From Artemia franciscana (taxonomy: Eukaryota > Arthropoda > Branchiopoda > Anostraca > Artemiidae), in the NCBI RefSeq assembly GCF_032884065.1, contig NC_088866.1:53638068-53702067 (forward strand): a stretch of 64,000 bases of DNA. Reading direction: 5' to 3'. The translations under genes and the position numbers were made by a program. The notes below the pieces were generated by a model. It saw nothing but the letters and a program-made list of their open reading frames with translations, ran no database searches and was not told where the DNA came from. Positions 1 through 11,589 of this stretch are shown one piece after another (position 1 is the stretch's first letter; every line of letters begins with the position of its first letter).

Positions 1-1672
1 TAATTTTAATTATTTATAATTTATGTAAAATTGTGATCAAAGTTATGCTCTGACAAATTACAAATCAAGGATAAAAGCGGAGTTTTTACTCATACGCTTT
101 AGAATAGTACGTCTTCTTTTAGCAATTACAGGTTTTTCAGTCAAGACTATTTGACCCTCTTTCCTTTTTTCCCCGTCCTGACGCTGCATGTGAAGCTTTT
201 TAGAGGCTAATGCAATCCATATGTGTTGCAATAACTCCTTGGATTCCAGGCATTGTAGAATGTTAAAAAAGAATGTCTTATAGTAGCTTCGTGGATGCAA
301 GACACTTGAGTGTGTTGGTGGACATTTCGAGTTTAATACCCTTTGTAAGGGTAAGTCAACCAGGTTAAGTCAGGATGGTATTTTGTAACGTTTAAGACAC
401 GTTAGCAAATTATTTTAGTGGGTATGCAGTGTTGGTGTTAGAACATTACATTCCAATAGGCTATGATCAAGGGTTTTTATTTTGTATTGCAGGATCTGCA
501 ATATAGAGATGAGGGTGTGAGTACAGTAGCATTAGGGATTTTATTAGAAAAGGGATTAGGGATTTGATTAGAGCCTGTATATTGAGGTAATTTAAGCCTT
601 CAAGGATTCGCTGGTACATTTTGGAGTGAAATTTGGCAGAAAACACAGAAATTGTATAGTACAATTTTAATGAGAATATTTTATATTTTACCTAAAAATG
701 TCGGCGATCCTTATAATTTGCAATCGGCCTCATATGTTACTGGTGCTTTACTAGAGCTATGATGTAAAAATAGCCAATTTTTGATTTTGCAGTTCGATTT
801 CAGTTTGCTACAGTCCTGGAATCATGGCTGGAAATTTGATTCTTAGGTCAGCAAAGTATAATCTTTTGGTTTACTCGCGTCAAAATTGACTATTAATATT
901 CTATTCTAGATAGTTCTAATATATTTAAGTAAAACCTTTATTTCAATCTATTCACACAATTAAACTATTAAATCAAATAAACAATCAAAAATACAATCAA
1001 GTTTAAAAAAACTTCTCATGAATATGTTATGATTCTTAAAACCACTTGTTATACACAAATTTTAGCACCAACTGACTTATTAATGACTCAATTAAAATAT
1101 CTTAGTGTCACAGATGAACTGCTATGTGCTAGCTTGCAAAGAAAGGGGAGGTAATCTGTCCTTACAAATCTGGTAATATATCTTGTTCTTCCATGAAGAT
1201 GCAGCTGTGTGAACCTGGGTTAAGCAGTTTAAACTTTGGTTTTTCCATGTAAGTGAACGTGGAACTTCAGTCACTTCTTAGCCTTCATAATCGATTTAAT
1301 GTTCGAGAGGATATGTCTATTGTGACCTTCTAATTCACTATTAATCTTTTTAATGAAGGAAACTTAGTTTCTGAGCTTCAATTTACGAATATTTCCTAAA
1401 TCCTTTGTTTTTAATCTTAAAGGAGTTTCATTGCTCGGACTTACGGCCTATAGCTTCCATGTTGTGATTACACTATTAATGTTAAGGAATCTGAGTTTTT
1501 TAATTTAAGGTATTTTATTTTTTTTAGAAACAGTAATTTAAGTTCAAGATTGGACCTAGATTAGTGAAGTAATAATTTTAAACCAATTACTGTAAATGAG
1601 AACAAAAATAAAATTCTAAAATTTGTAGATTTCAAAATTTAATTTTTCTAAATTTTTTTTCTAAAATTGGTA

Positions 1673-1756
1673 AAAAATTTGATAACAATGCTGATAGTAT
1701 GATCACTCATGCTAATAGCTATATTAAAATGAATGAGTCGGATAAGGAGAATACAC
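1673..1756 (+). pseudogene. Fragment of exon family B upstream of copy A
   Basis: This stretch translates to a short piece ending in SYIKMNESDKENT, matching the middle of family B (SYIKMKESDKENT at 3027-3377, minus strand). It stops where an intron-like T-rich tract begins that also resembles the tract before the B exons. It is therefore a B exon scrap fused to a B-type intron end directly in front of copy A. It is in frame with copy A through the intron, which is why an uninterrupted frame of 202 codons runs from 1699 to 2307; the real exon most likely starts at 1822. Confidence 0.6.
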
Positions 1757-1821
1757 TTTTGTGTTTTCTTTTTCATGTTTACTGGTTTTATTTTTTATTT
1801 TTTCAATTTTTTTTTTTTCAG

Positions 1822-2307
1822 TCAGATTCTGATTCAGATACATACAGCTACAGTGTCGATGAAATCGAGTCTGACGACCAGACATCAGACTTGCATGTAA
1901 AAACTGTCGCTGATGTGTTTGTGAGTGAAATTGTGGAAAGACTTCGTAAAAAATTTGATAACACTGCTTATAACATGATCTCTAATTCTGAGAGTTATGT
2001 TCAAATGACGGAGTCAGACAGGAAGAAAATGCCGGTGCAGCTAATGTATGCAAAAAAAAATGCAGCCATTTCCGAAGAGAAAGTCACAAGGGGAATTATT
2101 GTTTCTCCACCCCTCTCAAAAAGGGGGTCGACTCTCTCGAATCCAATCTGGGGAGCTTTCAACAAAGAGGAGTATAATAATCAAGTACATGAGGTCCTCA
2201 AAGAGATTCAGTGTAACACCGACAATTACAATCGGATAATGAAGCACGTTGGTCTCATTGGGATGGAAAGTAACAGCACACCAGCTGTGACAGCTGCAAT
2301 ATATTAG
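1822..2307 (+). CDS. Unrecognised exon, family A, open copy
   Basis: Codons 1-161 are open from a polypyrimidine tract plus AG at 1820-1821 (ttttttttcag) to TAG at 2305-2307. The start is an exon start after a splice acceptor, not an ATG. The protein begins with an acidic Ser-Asp repeat (SDSDSD), then a Tyr/Asp/Glu-rich part, a helical-looking middle (VADVFVSEIVERLRKKFDN), a basic patch with IVSPPLSKRG, and a C-terminal part with SNPIWGAF, EVLKEIQCNTDNYNRIMKHV and LIGMES. Family B shares SNPIW-AF, VSPP, SY-KM-ESD and LIGMES. I do not recognise the domain. Acidic N-terminus, basic centre and a following coiled coil would suit a nuclear protein, but that is inference. This is the only one of four copies without stops or frameshifts. 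Confidence 0.45.
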   Translation, partial: SDSDSDTYSYSVDEIESDDQTSDLHVKTVADVFVSEIVERLRKKFDNTAYNMISNSESYVQMTESDRKKMPVQLMYAKKNAAISEEKVTRGIIVSPPLSKRGSTLSNPIWGAFNKEEYNNQVHEVLKEIQCNTDNYNRIMKHVGLIGMESNSTPAVTAAIY

Positions 2308-2550
2308 AACTTGAAAAAAAAAAATAATGTTTTTTGAAATAAACAAATTGTCTGAGAAAGTCTAAGAAAGAAGCTGATTAATTGAAGTCAAGCTTAACTG
2401 AAGAAAGAATAGGTTTAAGAAGCAAATGGATAATGAAAAACGAAGATGGCAGTTGCAGATTGAAGAGGAAAAAAGAAATTAAAGAGTTCAGACAAGCATG
2501 AAGATGAGACTCCAAAGATGACAGATGAAGGAATGGAGTTGAAAAATAAG
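2308..2550 (+). pseudogene. Coiled-coil continuation of exon A, interrupted
   Basis: Directly after the TAG of copy A the sequence continues in other frames as a lysine/glutamate-rich segment (EEKNRFKKQMDNEKRRWQLQ, then EDETPKMTDEGMELKNK) ending at a good splice donor, AAG|GTATGG at 2551. The mirror copy at 8491-8734 (minus) keeps more of it open and ends at AAG|GTGTGG. The conserved donor suggests the ancestral exon ran from 1822 to 2550 and encoded the A domain followed by a charged coiled coil, now broken by frameshifts. Confidence 0.5.
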
Positions 2551-2787
2551 GTATGGTAAAAAGAACCTTCTTTGATGAAACACTTGTAGATCAAGTTATA
2601 GTCTTGCTGTTTAATTTTGTTCACTATTTTAAACATGATATATTAAAACAAGTAATAAAAAGAGATAAGGAATAATAACAGTAAGAAAAGAACTAACAAG
2701 ATTTGCAACAGTATTTTTTTGTTATAGCTGTAACAAAATCCTGTATGCATGAGAACATATTAAATTAGCATTATTATACATGCTGAA

Positions 2788-3377
2788 TTGGAAAGTTGTA
2801 ACAGGGCCTACCAAAATCTCAATTATTTTGAACGACTTTACTTGTTTTTGCTTTTGTTGAACTCCCCTTCTTCTCAATTGTTACTCTCTCTTCAGTTCTC
2901 TCTTCTTCTATCTCCCCTTCAGTTGTTACTTTCCATCCCAATGAGACTAACATGCTTCATTATCCAATTGTAATCGTCGGTGTTACACTGAATATCTTTG
3001 AGAACCTCACTTACTTCATTATTATACTATTCTTTGTCCCTAAAAGCTTCCCAGATGGGATTTGAGGGAGTCAACCCCATTTTAAAGGAGGGAGGAGAAA
3101 CAATCTTTCTACTTGTGACTTTCACTTTGGTAGTTGCTGCACTGTGTTTGTCACAAAATAGCCGCACTGACGTATTCTCCTTATCCGACTCTTTCATTTT
3201 AATATAACTATCAGCATGAGTGATCATGCCATCAGCTGTGTTATCAATTGTTTTACGAAGTTTTGAAATAATCTCACAAGCAAACACATCACCAACAGTT
3301 TTTACACCAGAATGGTTGTCAGAATCAATTTCGTCGATACCGTAGCTTGTAACCATTGTATCTGAATCAGAATCACC
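2788..3377 (-). pseudogene. Exon family B, left-arm copy
   Basis: On the minus strand a splice acceptor (TTTTAG|GGTGATT) at 3378-3380 opens a frame that runs to a stop at 3027. Its order matches copy A: acidic start, VGDVFACEIISKLRK, SYIKMKESDKENT, IVSPPSFKMG, SNPIWEAF. After the stop, homology continues in another frame (EVLKDIQCNTDDYN, then LIGMES) down to about 2790, so a frameshift lies near 3027. It is convergent with copy A in the same arm. Function unknown. Confidence 0.6.
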
Positions 3378-3550
3378 CTAAAAATAAAAAACGAAAACAT
3401 TAAAAAAAATTAAAAAGGAAAACCTGTAAACATAAAAAAGAAAACACAAAAGCAGGTTTTTCAGCCAGTTTTCCAGAAAAAAAAAATTCCAGAAATTTCA
3501 ACAATGAAACAAATTTCAGCAATACAAAATTCGTGTTCATTGCTGGTTCT

Positions 3551-6261
3551 GAAATCCTTTTCAGGATTATTATCCTTTCTGAAAGAGTTGAAGCTATAGT
3601 TTAGTAATGGCAACGCATCAACCCATTACTTTTCTTTACTTTGTATGGACTTGGTCAAAATGGCTCCTGAATAATTAAAAAAAATGACATCAGCCAATGT
3701 TCAGATGACAATTCGATTTTAAATTGTGTCTACCATTTTTTCCACGGGAGATAACCTATTTGAAGCTCGCCACAATAAGGCAAACAGCTACAATTTCTTT
3801 GCCTTCGGACGCGATCAAATGTTGACACTACACCTGACGGGTTTTGAGTTTACATATTCTGCTTGTGGCAGAATATGGAACACAATCATCCAAAAAGTAT
3901 TTAGGTTAGCTAGCTTTATTTTTTCTTCAAAAAAACACAAAAGTTGGTTTACCAGCAGCAATCATTAAATAAATTGTTTAGAAACTGAATTGACAAAAGC
4001 CATATAGCAGTCAGCTTAGAAATTAAAGAAATTTTGCTGGTTTTTATCTTATGGTACCAATCATCTAAAGTATCCAAACAAAATCTCAAAATCAAGTGCA
4101 GTGTCAACTTAAAAAAAAAACTCACCAGAAATGTAAAACAGATATTTATTACCTCTTGGTTTCTGGGAATTTTTCTGCTCTGTGCTGTTATTATAAAAGT
4201 TAAGCATAACATTCAACCCCAAAATGAGTAGAATTTATTCTGTACAGGAGTGGGACAGCACCTTCCTCATCTCCACCCTAACCCTATAACCCTAGCCTCT
4301 AACCCTGTAGCCCTCTGCCCAGTAACCCTAATCCTGTTTGTTGTAATTTCTGTTCGTTTTTAAGTTGACCTTCTTATTCATTTTAGTTTTGACTTGTTTT
4401 AGATTTTGTTTCTAGTCTGTTTACTTGTTTTTAGTTTCTTTTTAAGAAATAAAATTCACCGTTTTAGAAATAAAGTCTGACGAAGCTAAAAAAAAAAAAA
4501 AAATAAATAAATAAAAAACTAACTAGTTTAACATTCACATTATTAAAACTTCTCTTTAAGGTTCTGTACTCCCCAAAATTCAGACAAATTTTATGAAAGT
4601 GAGCTACTGCCTCATTAGTCACGCTAAAAAATTTAATTACTTAAAAACTGAAATCATTTTTTAAGTGTCATAGGGAAGATTTGGTCCCATAAAGGACAAG
4701 ATTGACAGCAAAAAACTTTTCAAAACTTGTGATTTTGGAATTGAAATTTTGGACATGTTTGCTACATTTGTTCCACTTTAGGGAAGATTGGAGGCTACTA
4801 AATAATGCCCAGTGTGCCTCTAGGGGCACTGGAGGAACTAAGGTCTAAGGTTGCTTTATTTGATATTTTGTCTGGGAAAATATTCCCATTTAAGGTAAAA
4901 GTACTAAGACTCCACCAAAGAAATGGGCCCCTAGCATAAATAGTGCTCAGCAACTATGATCCTCAACAAGCAGTATGTATTCTCACTAAAACAGTTCTAA
5001 ATCACTTCTGGCTAATTTAAATTTCATCCCTTCAGAAAAAAAAGCTGCAAAACTAGTAAAATTAAATCCAAGCCTTGCAGATTATTGTTACGTGTTACTA
5101 ATTTTATTTTTTCCTAGTTTTTGAGTTGTTTTATGTTTTCTCGTACTATGATTTTTAAACCCTTGAAAAGTTTTGATCTTTTCCAAATTGAGACAATCTG
5201 AAAAAAAATTTCAGATGTTTTGGAAATGTTGCCTATTATTTCATACATCTTCACTAGTTTGTCGAACTTTCCAAATGATTGTTAACTTTACAAAGAACGC
5301 AAACTTTCCAAAGATGTAGAATGAAAAATTCTGTTGGGTTCAAACTGCACATGCATGGATGCGGGTCTAAGTGAAAAATCAGTTTCTGTAAAATTCAACT
5401 AAACAATACTTGTAAACTGTAGCTGGTATAGGAAAATGTAAAGTTATTACTCATTTGTCTAGATTACCCTAGTCAAGGTAAAAAGAAAAGAAAAACCCAC
5501 CCTCTAAACTTAGACTGAAATTTGTAATTTCATCTGTCCAGAGTAAAAATGCTTTATTTTTAATAATAATAAAAAAAAAAAAAACAAGGCTTAAGCCATA
5601 GCAGATTGAGGTTTTCAGCATTCCACATTTCAATCAGACTTTTAAAAAAAGCTTCAGCTAGGGGAGAATAATATCTTAGGCTTCAATAATATCATGGCTT
5701 GCTTAAACCTATCTAGTTTATTTTTCAAGATGTTGAAATATCTGCTTGTGTTTCTTATGGTATTCTACATAGGCTGCTTCTCAGATGTTTTTGGATTCGT
5801 TTTGTCCAGTGCAAGATAAGCAGATGCGTGAGAGGAGGAACAGTAATCTTAAAATTCCAAAGGTGGCTACCACTCAATCACATCTGACTTTTGGCAATAC
5901 CAATCTTAGAGCATGGCCATCTTACATTTTAGGGCTAGAAAGAAAGAAATTTGTGCACGTTCTACAGATGAAGGATGACAGATTGATAAAGACTACTAAT
6001 TTTTGCCATCTATCAGGGGTAAAACAAAAAGCAAGTTGTGAATGGAATGGGACAGATCATAGGGAAGGATTCAGGGTTGTATCCAGGATTATTTTTCAGG
6101 GGGAGGGGTACAAAAGGATCTTTTTCTGGGTGTCTTGCAAAAAGACCTTCATAAATCATATAAAAAAGTTATATTCATTTTTTTACGTTTTTATGTGTCA
6201 GACAAACATTTCGGTAGGGGAGGGGTGCCAACTCCCACCTGAATACGGCCTTTGAAGGATC
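3551..6261. other. Spacer of the inverted repeat, left part; no gene seen
   Basis: AT-rich sequence with A-runs (for example 4489-4503 and 5570-5584). A 156-codon open frame at 5785-6255 has no recognisable motif, and its second half overlaps G-rich interspersed sequence, so I do not call it a gene. A 45-codon frame starting with ATG at 4806 is also unsupported. Confidence 0.6.
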
Positions 6262-6390
6262 TAAAGGAAATGTAAGCTTCTTGGGTTAGGGTAAAGAGTA
6301 AAGCCTTGAAAATGTTGGGTTGGGGGAGAGCATACAATATTTGTGGCCTGATGTGGCTTGGTACTGCAGTGATTTTTATTAGTGGTATTA
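6262..6390 (+). pseudogene. LINE ORF2 C-terminal scrap
   Basis: Translation gives ALKMLGWGRAYNICGLMWLG followed by TAVIFI. It aligns with the scrap at 34250-34455 (ALNRLGWKRTELSRVGLMWL) and, in reverse, with 6935-7130 (ALNRLKWRRSVHGCVGLRRI). This W-x-x-V-x-x-x-AL-x-R-L-x-W ending with a GLxxLGA motif is familiar as the last residues of reverse-transcriptase ORFs of several LINEs. Only the last ~40 codons remain, with one stop. Confidence 0.6.
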
Positions 6391-6787
6391 GCTATAATTT
6401 ACTCAATCAAAAGTCGCAAAATGTAAAGCCATTAGTAATGGAAAATGATTGTAAACCTTGTCCTTTGAATTGTATTTTAATTGTTAAAACAGCACAAAAA
6501 ACGTTTACCCTTGATGGAAATAATTTTTTTGAAAGTTGATTAAATGTATTAGCTTGTTCCATTAAGAACAAGCTAAACTAGGGAATGGGTGCCAAGGAGC
6601 TATTTATCGCTAATGGAACCTCCACTATCTCCTGTTTTCTGATACAATCGATGGTACTTGTTAATTAAATGAAACACACTCAAGGATTATGCTTAGGTTA
6701 GATTACAAAAAACCGGTTTCATAACTACAAAGACAAGTGACGGGTGATGCAATATATTGGACTTAGACAGAATGCTTTGGACTTGAA

Positions 6788-6905
6788 CAATTTGGGCTAT
6801 ATATTTAACACTAGAGGGTGGGGAAGGGGGGTTAGGTTAGTGGCGCTGTTCAAATAATTTTATCCCTCCCCCTTAATGTTCAAATATATAGCCCAAATTG
6901 TAGTA
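6788..6905. repeat. Imperfect hairpin, ~40-bp arms
   Basis: 'acaatttgggctatatattt' at about 6790 recurs as its reverse complement at about 6885-6902, and the G-rich inner parts also pair roughly. Related 'ggctatatatttg' phrases occur at about 38060 and 40670, so this is probably a foldback remnant of a dispersed family. Confidence 0.6.
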
Positions 6906-6934
6906 TTACATAAACTATAGGTTATATGAAGGTT

Positions 6935-7130
6935 ATGTTTCATCAGGATTAGCGCCAATCTGTCTCACTGTAGCACCAATCCGTCTAAGGCCAACACAGC
7001 CATGCACACTTCTCCTCCATTTCAATCTATTCAAAGCCTTCCTCTCTACGCCTTGCCAATAAGTTCCAATTTCACTTAAATCTAACCTTACGAACTTCCC
7101 CACCGCATTTGGGAACAACCTGCTTTTTAT
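6935..7130 (-). pseudogene. LINE ORF2 C-terminal scrap, minus strand
   Basis: Open for 61 codons: KFVRLDLSEIGTYWQGVERK followed by ALNRLKWRRSVHGCVGLRRI. It is the same protein end as at 6262-6390 and 34250-34455, in the opposite orientation. Only the 3' end of the element is present, as expected for a 5'-truncated LINE. Confidence 0.65.
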
Positions 7131-7434
7131 TTGATCCTTGATGGTTGGTTAACAAGGACAATCCTAGACAGATATCTGACTTTGTTGAGATACATACTAT
7201 TCACTAAAAAGGCTGTAGGCCCTTAGCCATGGTGCACCCTCCCCCTCCTCCCAACAGTAGCTTTCAATGCTAGAGAAAACAGATTATGTCTTTAATTTAA
7301 ATTGTCTATTTTAATTTTGAAACTGCCATAAAAGCCAAAAAATTATTTAATCCAGCAATGAATAGGAATTTTTCATTCTTGAAATTTGTTTCACAAAGTA
7401 AAAGAAAAACCAGAAGCCAGTGAAACCAGTTTTT
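7131..7434. other. Spacer end, nothing recognised
   Basis: AT-rich sequence between the LINE scrap and the inner border of the right arm. No coding or structured element seen. Confidence 0.5.
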
Positions 7435-7605
7435 GTAAAACCAGCAATGAACTCGAATTTTGTATTGCTGAAATTTGTTTCATTGCTGAAATTTCTGGAA
7501 TTTTTTTCTGGAAAACTGGCTGAAAAACCAGCTTTTGTGTTTTCTTTTTTATGTTTATAGGTTTTCTTTTTTATTTTTTTTAATGTTTTTCTTTTTTATT
7601 TTCAG

Positions 7606-8030
7606 GGTGATTCTGCTTCAGATACAATGGTTACAAGCTATGGTATCAATGAAATTGATTCTGACAACCATTCTGTTGGTGATGTGTTTGCTTGTGAAAT
7701 TATTTAAAAACTTCATAAAACAATTGATAATGCTGCTGATAGCATGATCACTCATGCTGATAGTTATATTAAAATGAAAGAGTTGGATAAGGAGAATACG
7801 TCAGTGCAGCTATTTTGTGACAAACACAGTGCAGCAACTACCAAAGTGAAAGTCACAAGCGGAAAGATTGTTTCTCCTCCCTCCTTTAAAAGGGGGTTGA
7901 CTTCCTCAAATCCCATCTGGGAAGCTTTCAAGGACAAAGAATAGTATAATAAAGTGAGGTTCTTAAAGAGATTCAGTGTAACACCGACAATTACAATTGG
8001 ATAATGAAGCATGTTAGTCTCATTAGGATG
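7606..8030 (+). pseudogene. Exon family B, right-arm copy
   Basis: Acceptor TTTTCAG at 7601-7605 precedes GGTGATTCTG. The frame reads SDTMVTSYGINEIDSDNHS, then VGDVFACEII, a TAA at 7705-7707, and goes on to SYIKMKELDKENTSVQLFCD, IVSPPSFKRG, SNPIWEAFKDKE and a stop at 7942-7944. Compared with the left copy it lacks four residues after NHS (GVKT in the left copy). The tail (IQCNTD region) is out of frame, as in the left copy, so that frameshift predates the inversion-duplication. Confidence 0.6.
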
Positions 8031-8490
8031 GAAAATAACAACTGAAGGGGAGATAGAAGAAGATAGAACTAAAGAGAGAGTAACAATTGAGAAGAAGGGG
8101 AGTTTGACAAAAGCAAAAACATGTAAAGTTGTTCAAAATAATTGAGATTTTGGTAGGCCCTGTTACAACTTTCCAATTCAGCATGTATAATAATGCTAAT
8201 TTAATATGTTCTCATGCATACAGGATTTTGTTACAGCTATAACAAAAAATTACTGTTGCAAATCTTGCTAGTTCTTTTCTTACTGTTATTATTCCTTATC
8301 TCTATTTATTATTTGTTTTAATATATGATGTTTAAAATTGTGAACAAAATTAAACAGCAAGACTATAACTTGATCTACAAGTGTTTCATCAAAGAACGTT
8401 CTTCTTTGAGCTCACTAGAGTTCAAGCGCTAATTATTTTTTTTTGAGTAATTCCCCACTTATATTCAAAAAAGTGTTCTTTTTACCACAC

Positions 8491-9223
8491 CTTATTTTTC
8501 AACTCCATTCCTTCATCTGTCATCTTTGGAGTCTCATCTTCATGCTTGTCTGAACTCTTTAATTTTATTTTTTCCTCTTCAATCTGCAACTGCCATCTTC
8601 GTTTTTCATTATCCATTTGCTTCTTAAACCTATTCTTTTCTTCAGTTAAGCTTGACTTCAATTAATCAGCTTCTTTCTTAGACTTTCTCAGACAATTTGT
8701 TTATTTCCAAAAACATTAATTTTTTTTTCAAGTTCTAATGTATTGCAGTTGTCACAGCTGGTGTGCTGTTACTTTCCATCCCAATGAGACCAACATGCTT
8801 CATTATCCGATTGTAATTGTCGGTGTTACACTGAATCTCTTTGAGGACCTCATGTACTTGATTATTATACTGCTCTTTGTTGAAAGCTCCCCAGATTGGA
8901 TTCGAGAGAGTTGACCCCCTTTTTGAGAGGGGTGGAGAAACAATAATTCCCCTTGTGACTTTCTCTTCGGAAATGGCTGCATTTTTTTTTTTACATACAT
9001 TAGCTGCACTGGCATTTTCTTCCTATCTGACTCTTCCATTTGAACATAGCTCTCAGAATTAGAGATGATGTTTTAAGCACTGTTATCATATTTTTTACAA
9101 AGTCTTTCCACAATTTCACTCACAAACACATCAGCGACAGTTTTTACATGCAAGTCTGATGTCTGGTCGTCAGACTCGATTTCATCGACACTGTAGCTTG
9201 TATGTATCTGAATCAGAATTCAA
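8491..9223 (-). pseudogene. Exon family A, right-arm copy with coiled coil
   Basis: Acceptor TTTTTTCAG at 9224-9226 opens the exon. An A-run of 11 here, against 9 in the left copy (2052-2060), causes a frameshift after QLMYVKK. The A part ends at a stop (8735-8737) and the coiled-coil part follows to the donor AAG|GTGTGG at 8491, reading EEKNRFKKQMDNEKRRWQLQ and KSSDKHEDETPKM. Same architecture as 1822-2550. Confidence 0.55.
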
Positions 9224-10938
9224 CTGAAAAAATAAATTCATATAAATTCATATAATAGAAACCAGTAAACATGAAAAAGAAAACACAAAGTGTATTCTCC
9301 TTATCCGACTCATTCATTTTAATATAGAGTGATCATACTATCAGCAGTGTTATCAAATTTTTTACCAATTTAAAAAATTTAGAAAAATTAAATTTTAAAA
9401 TCTAAAATTTTAGAATTGTATTTTTGTCCTCATTTGCAGTAATTGGTTTAAAATTATTACTTCACTAATCTAGGTCCAATCTTGAACTTAAATTACTGTT
9501 TCTAAGAAAAACTAAAATCCGTAAAATTAAAAAACTCAGATTCCTTAATATTAATAGCGTAATCATAATATGGAAGCTATAGGCCATAAGTCTCAGCAAT
9601 GAAACTCCTTTAAACTTAAAAACAAAGGATGCAGGAAATATTCAGGAAATATTCGGAAACATTCGAAGGAAATATTCATGAAGTACAGAAACTAAATTTC
9701 CTTCATTAAAAAGATTAATAGAGAATTAGAAGGTCACAATAGACATATCCTCTTGAACATTAAATCAATTATGAAGGCTAAGAAGTGACTGAAGTTCTAT
9801 GTTCACTTACATGGAAAAACCAAAGTTTGCACTGCTTAACCCAGGTTCACACAGCTGCATCTTCATGGAAGAACAAGATATATTACCAGATTTGTAAGGA
9901 CAGATTACCTCCCCTTTCTTTGCAAGCTAGCACATAGCAGTTCATCTGTGACACTAAGATATTTTAATTGAGTCATTAATAAGTCAGTTGGTGCTAAAAT
10001 TTGTGTATAACAAGTGGTTTTAAGAATCATGACATATTCATGAGAAGTTTTTTTAAACTTGATTGTATTTTTGATTGTTTATTTGATTTATTAGTTTAAT
10101 TGTGTGAATAGATTGAAATAAAGTGTTACTTAAATATGTTAGAACTATCTAAATAGAATATTAATAGTCAATTTTGACACAAGTAAACCAAAAGATTATA
10201 CTTTGCTGACCTAAGAATCAAATTTCCAGCCATGATTCCAGGACTGTAGCAAACTGAATATTCTCCAAAATGAAGATTCTTTTTCATTGGGTGACACAAA
10301 ATCAAACTGCAAAATCAAAAGTTGGCTATTTTAACATCATAGCTCTAGTAAAGCACCAGTAACATATGACGCCAATTGTGAATTATAAGGATCGCCAACA
10401 TTTTAGATAAAATAGAAAATATTCTCATTAAAATTGTGCAATACAATTTCTGTGTTTTCTGCCAAATATCACTTCAAAATGTACCAGAGAATCCTTGAAG
10501 GCCTAAGTATCCTCAATATACAGGCTCTAATCAAATCCCTAATCTCTTCTCTAATACAATCCCTAATGCTACTGTACTCACATCCTCATCTCTATACTGC
10601 AGATCCTGCAATACAAAATAAAAACCCTTGATCATAGCCTATTGGAATGTAATGTTATAACTCCAACACTGCATACCCACTAAAATAATTTGCTAAAGTG
10701 TCTTAAACATTACAAAATACCACCCTGACTTAACCTAGTTGACCTAACCCTAACAAAGGGCATTAAACTTGAAATGTACACCAACATACTCCAGTGTTGT
10801 ACATCCACGGAGCTACTATAAGACATTCTTCTTTAACATTCTATAATGCCAGAAACCCAAGGAGTTATTGCAACACATATGGATTTCAGTAGTCTCTAAA
10901 AAGCTTCACATGCAGCATCAGGACAGGGAAAAAAGACT

Positions 10939-11042
10939 TTCCTGGGACACACTTTAGCCTCTAGACCCATCCCTGAAAGTTTCATTTTCCTAACCTAAAC
11001 CCTTTCTGAGATAGCAAGAAGTCAATTAACTAGAATTTTACC
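10939..11042 (-). mobile_element. MITE end, truncated copy
   Basis: The last ~100 bp match one TIR of the 626-bp MITE (35573-36198) and end in GAATTTTACC. The flank 'aaaaacagataac' is the same target flank as at the full copy 51179-51800 (reverse), so both derive from one insertion that was later duplicated. The rest of the MITE is missing at the inverted-repeat border. Confidence 0.7.
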
Positions 11043-11560
11043 AAAAACAGATAACTGTCTATTTTGCTCCAGTTTAATATTTATCAGACCAACTTCATTT
11101 TTACTTGTAAAAAGCAAAGTTATTTCTCTAAAGGATATATTCACTCTAACCAATGTCAGCAGGCCTCTCCCTTTTCTCCCTTCTCTATCCCCATCTTACA
11201 GGATGAAAACCTACAAATTTTGTTTTCTTTTCACTGGTTAGAAGAGTCTCCTGAAGGAGGACCAAGTAAGGTTTTGCTGTTACTATTAATGTATTTCTTA
11301 AAGCAGTTTTAGTTTTTCCTATTCCTTATGTGTTTAGTTGCAAGACCTTCAGGATTTACTGATGTGCTTCCCCTTTTTTAAATATTTACCTTTGTCTGGT
11401 GAGGTCTCTTTACCAGGTGATGTACAAGCTCTTTTTGTCATAATTATCTTACTTTGATCCTTTTCTGCCCCATTATTTCTTAGAAATATTCTAGTTGACC
11501 AACTTCATTTAGGGTAAAGCAACCGGTACTGGGACACTTTGTTCACTCTTCACACTTTTT
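11043..11560 (+). repeat. Duplicated flank, inverted copy at 50690-51178
   Basis: Continuous similarity by eye to the reverse complement of 50690-51178, including the pyrimidine-rich block 'ccccatcttacaggatgaaa' and 'gaccaacttcatttagg'. It further joins to sequence seen at about 36715. No coding frame of note; the 82-codon frame at 11064-11312 has no recognisable motif. Confidence 0.75.
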
Positions 11561-11589
11561 GACATTTAATCTAATATAAATACTCTTTT

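Larger units (their letters stand above)
160..3550. repeat. Left arm of a ~3.4-kb inverted repeat
   Basis: Read on the opposite strand this segment aligns almost end to end with 7435-10938. Anchors seen by eye: the 65-codon open frame at 467-664 (-) matches 10434-10631 (+); the block at 2788-3200 matches the reverse of 7744-8160; the inner ends at about 3535 and 7441 share the phrase 'cagcaatgaa' and its complement; the outer ends at about 160 and 10938 share 'aagcttcacatgcagc'. Small indels and substitutions run throughout, so the duplication is not very recent. Inside each arm lie two convergent copies of a spliced exon family (A and B). Confidence 0.9.
7435..10938. repeat. Right arm of the ~3.4-kb inverted repeat
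   Basis: Reverse complement of 160-3550 with scattered differences, carrying B (plus) and A (minus) exon copies in mirror order. The outer edge at 10938 coincides with the point where a MITE end (10939-11042) starts, so the MITE is cut exactly at the arm border. Confidence 0.9.

Noticed and set aside
4262-4340. Cluster of 'accctaaccc'-like words, possible telomere-type repeat
   Set aside because: The spacing is irregular, words are mixed (ccctata, ccctag, ccctgtag), and the sequence does not repeat a fixed unit such as the arthropod CCTAA.
5785-6255. 156-codon open frame on the plus strand
   Set aside because: No motif, and the second half lies in G-rich interspersed repeat sequence. No splice or start context that I can defend.
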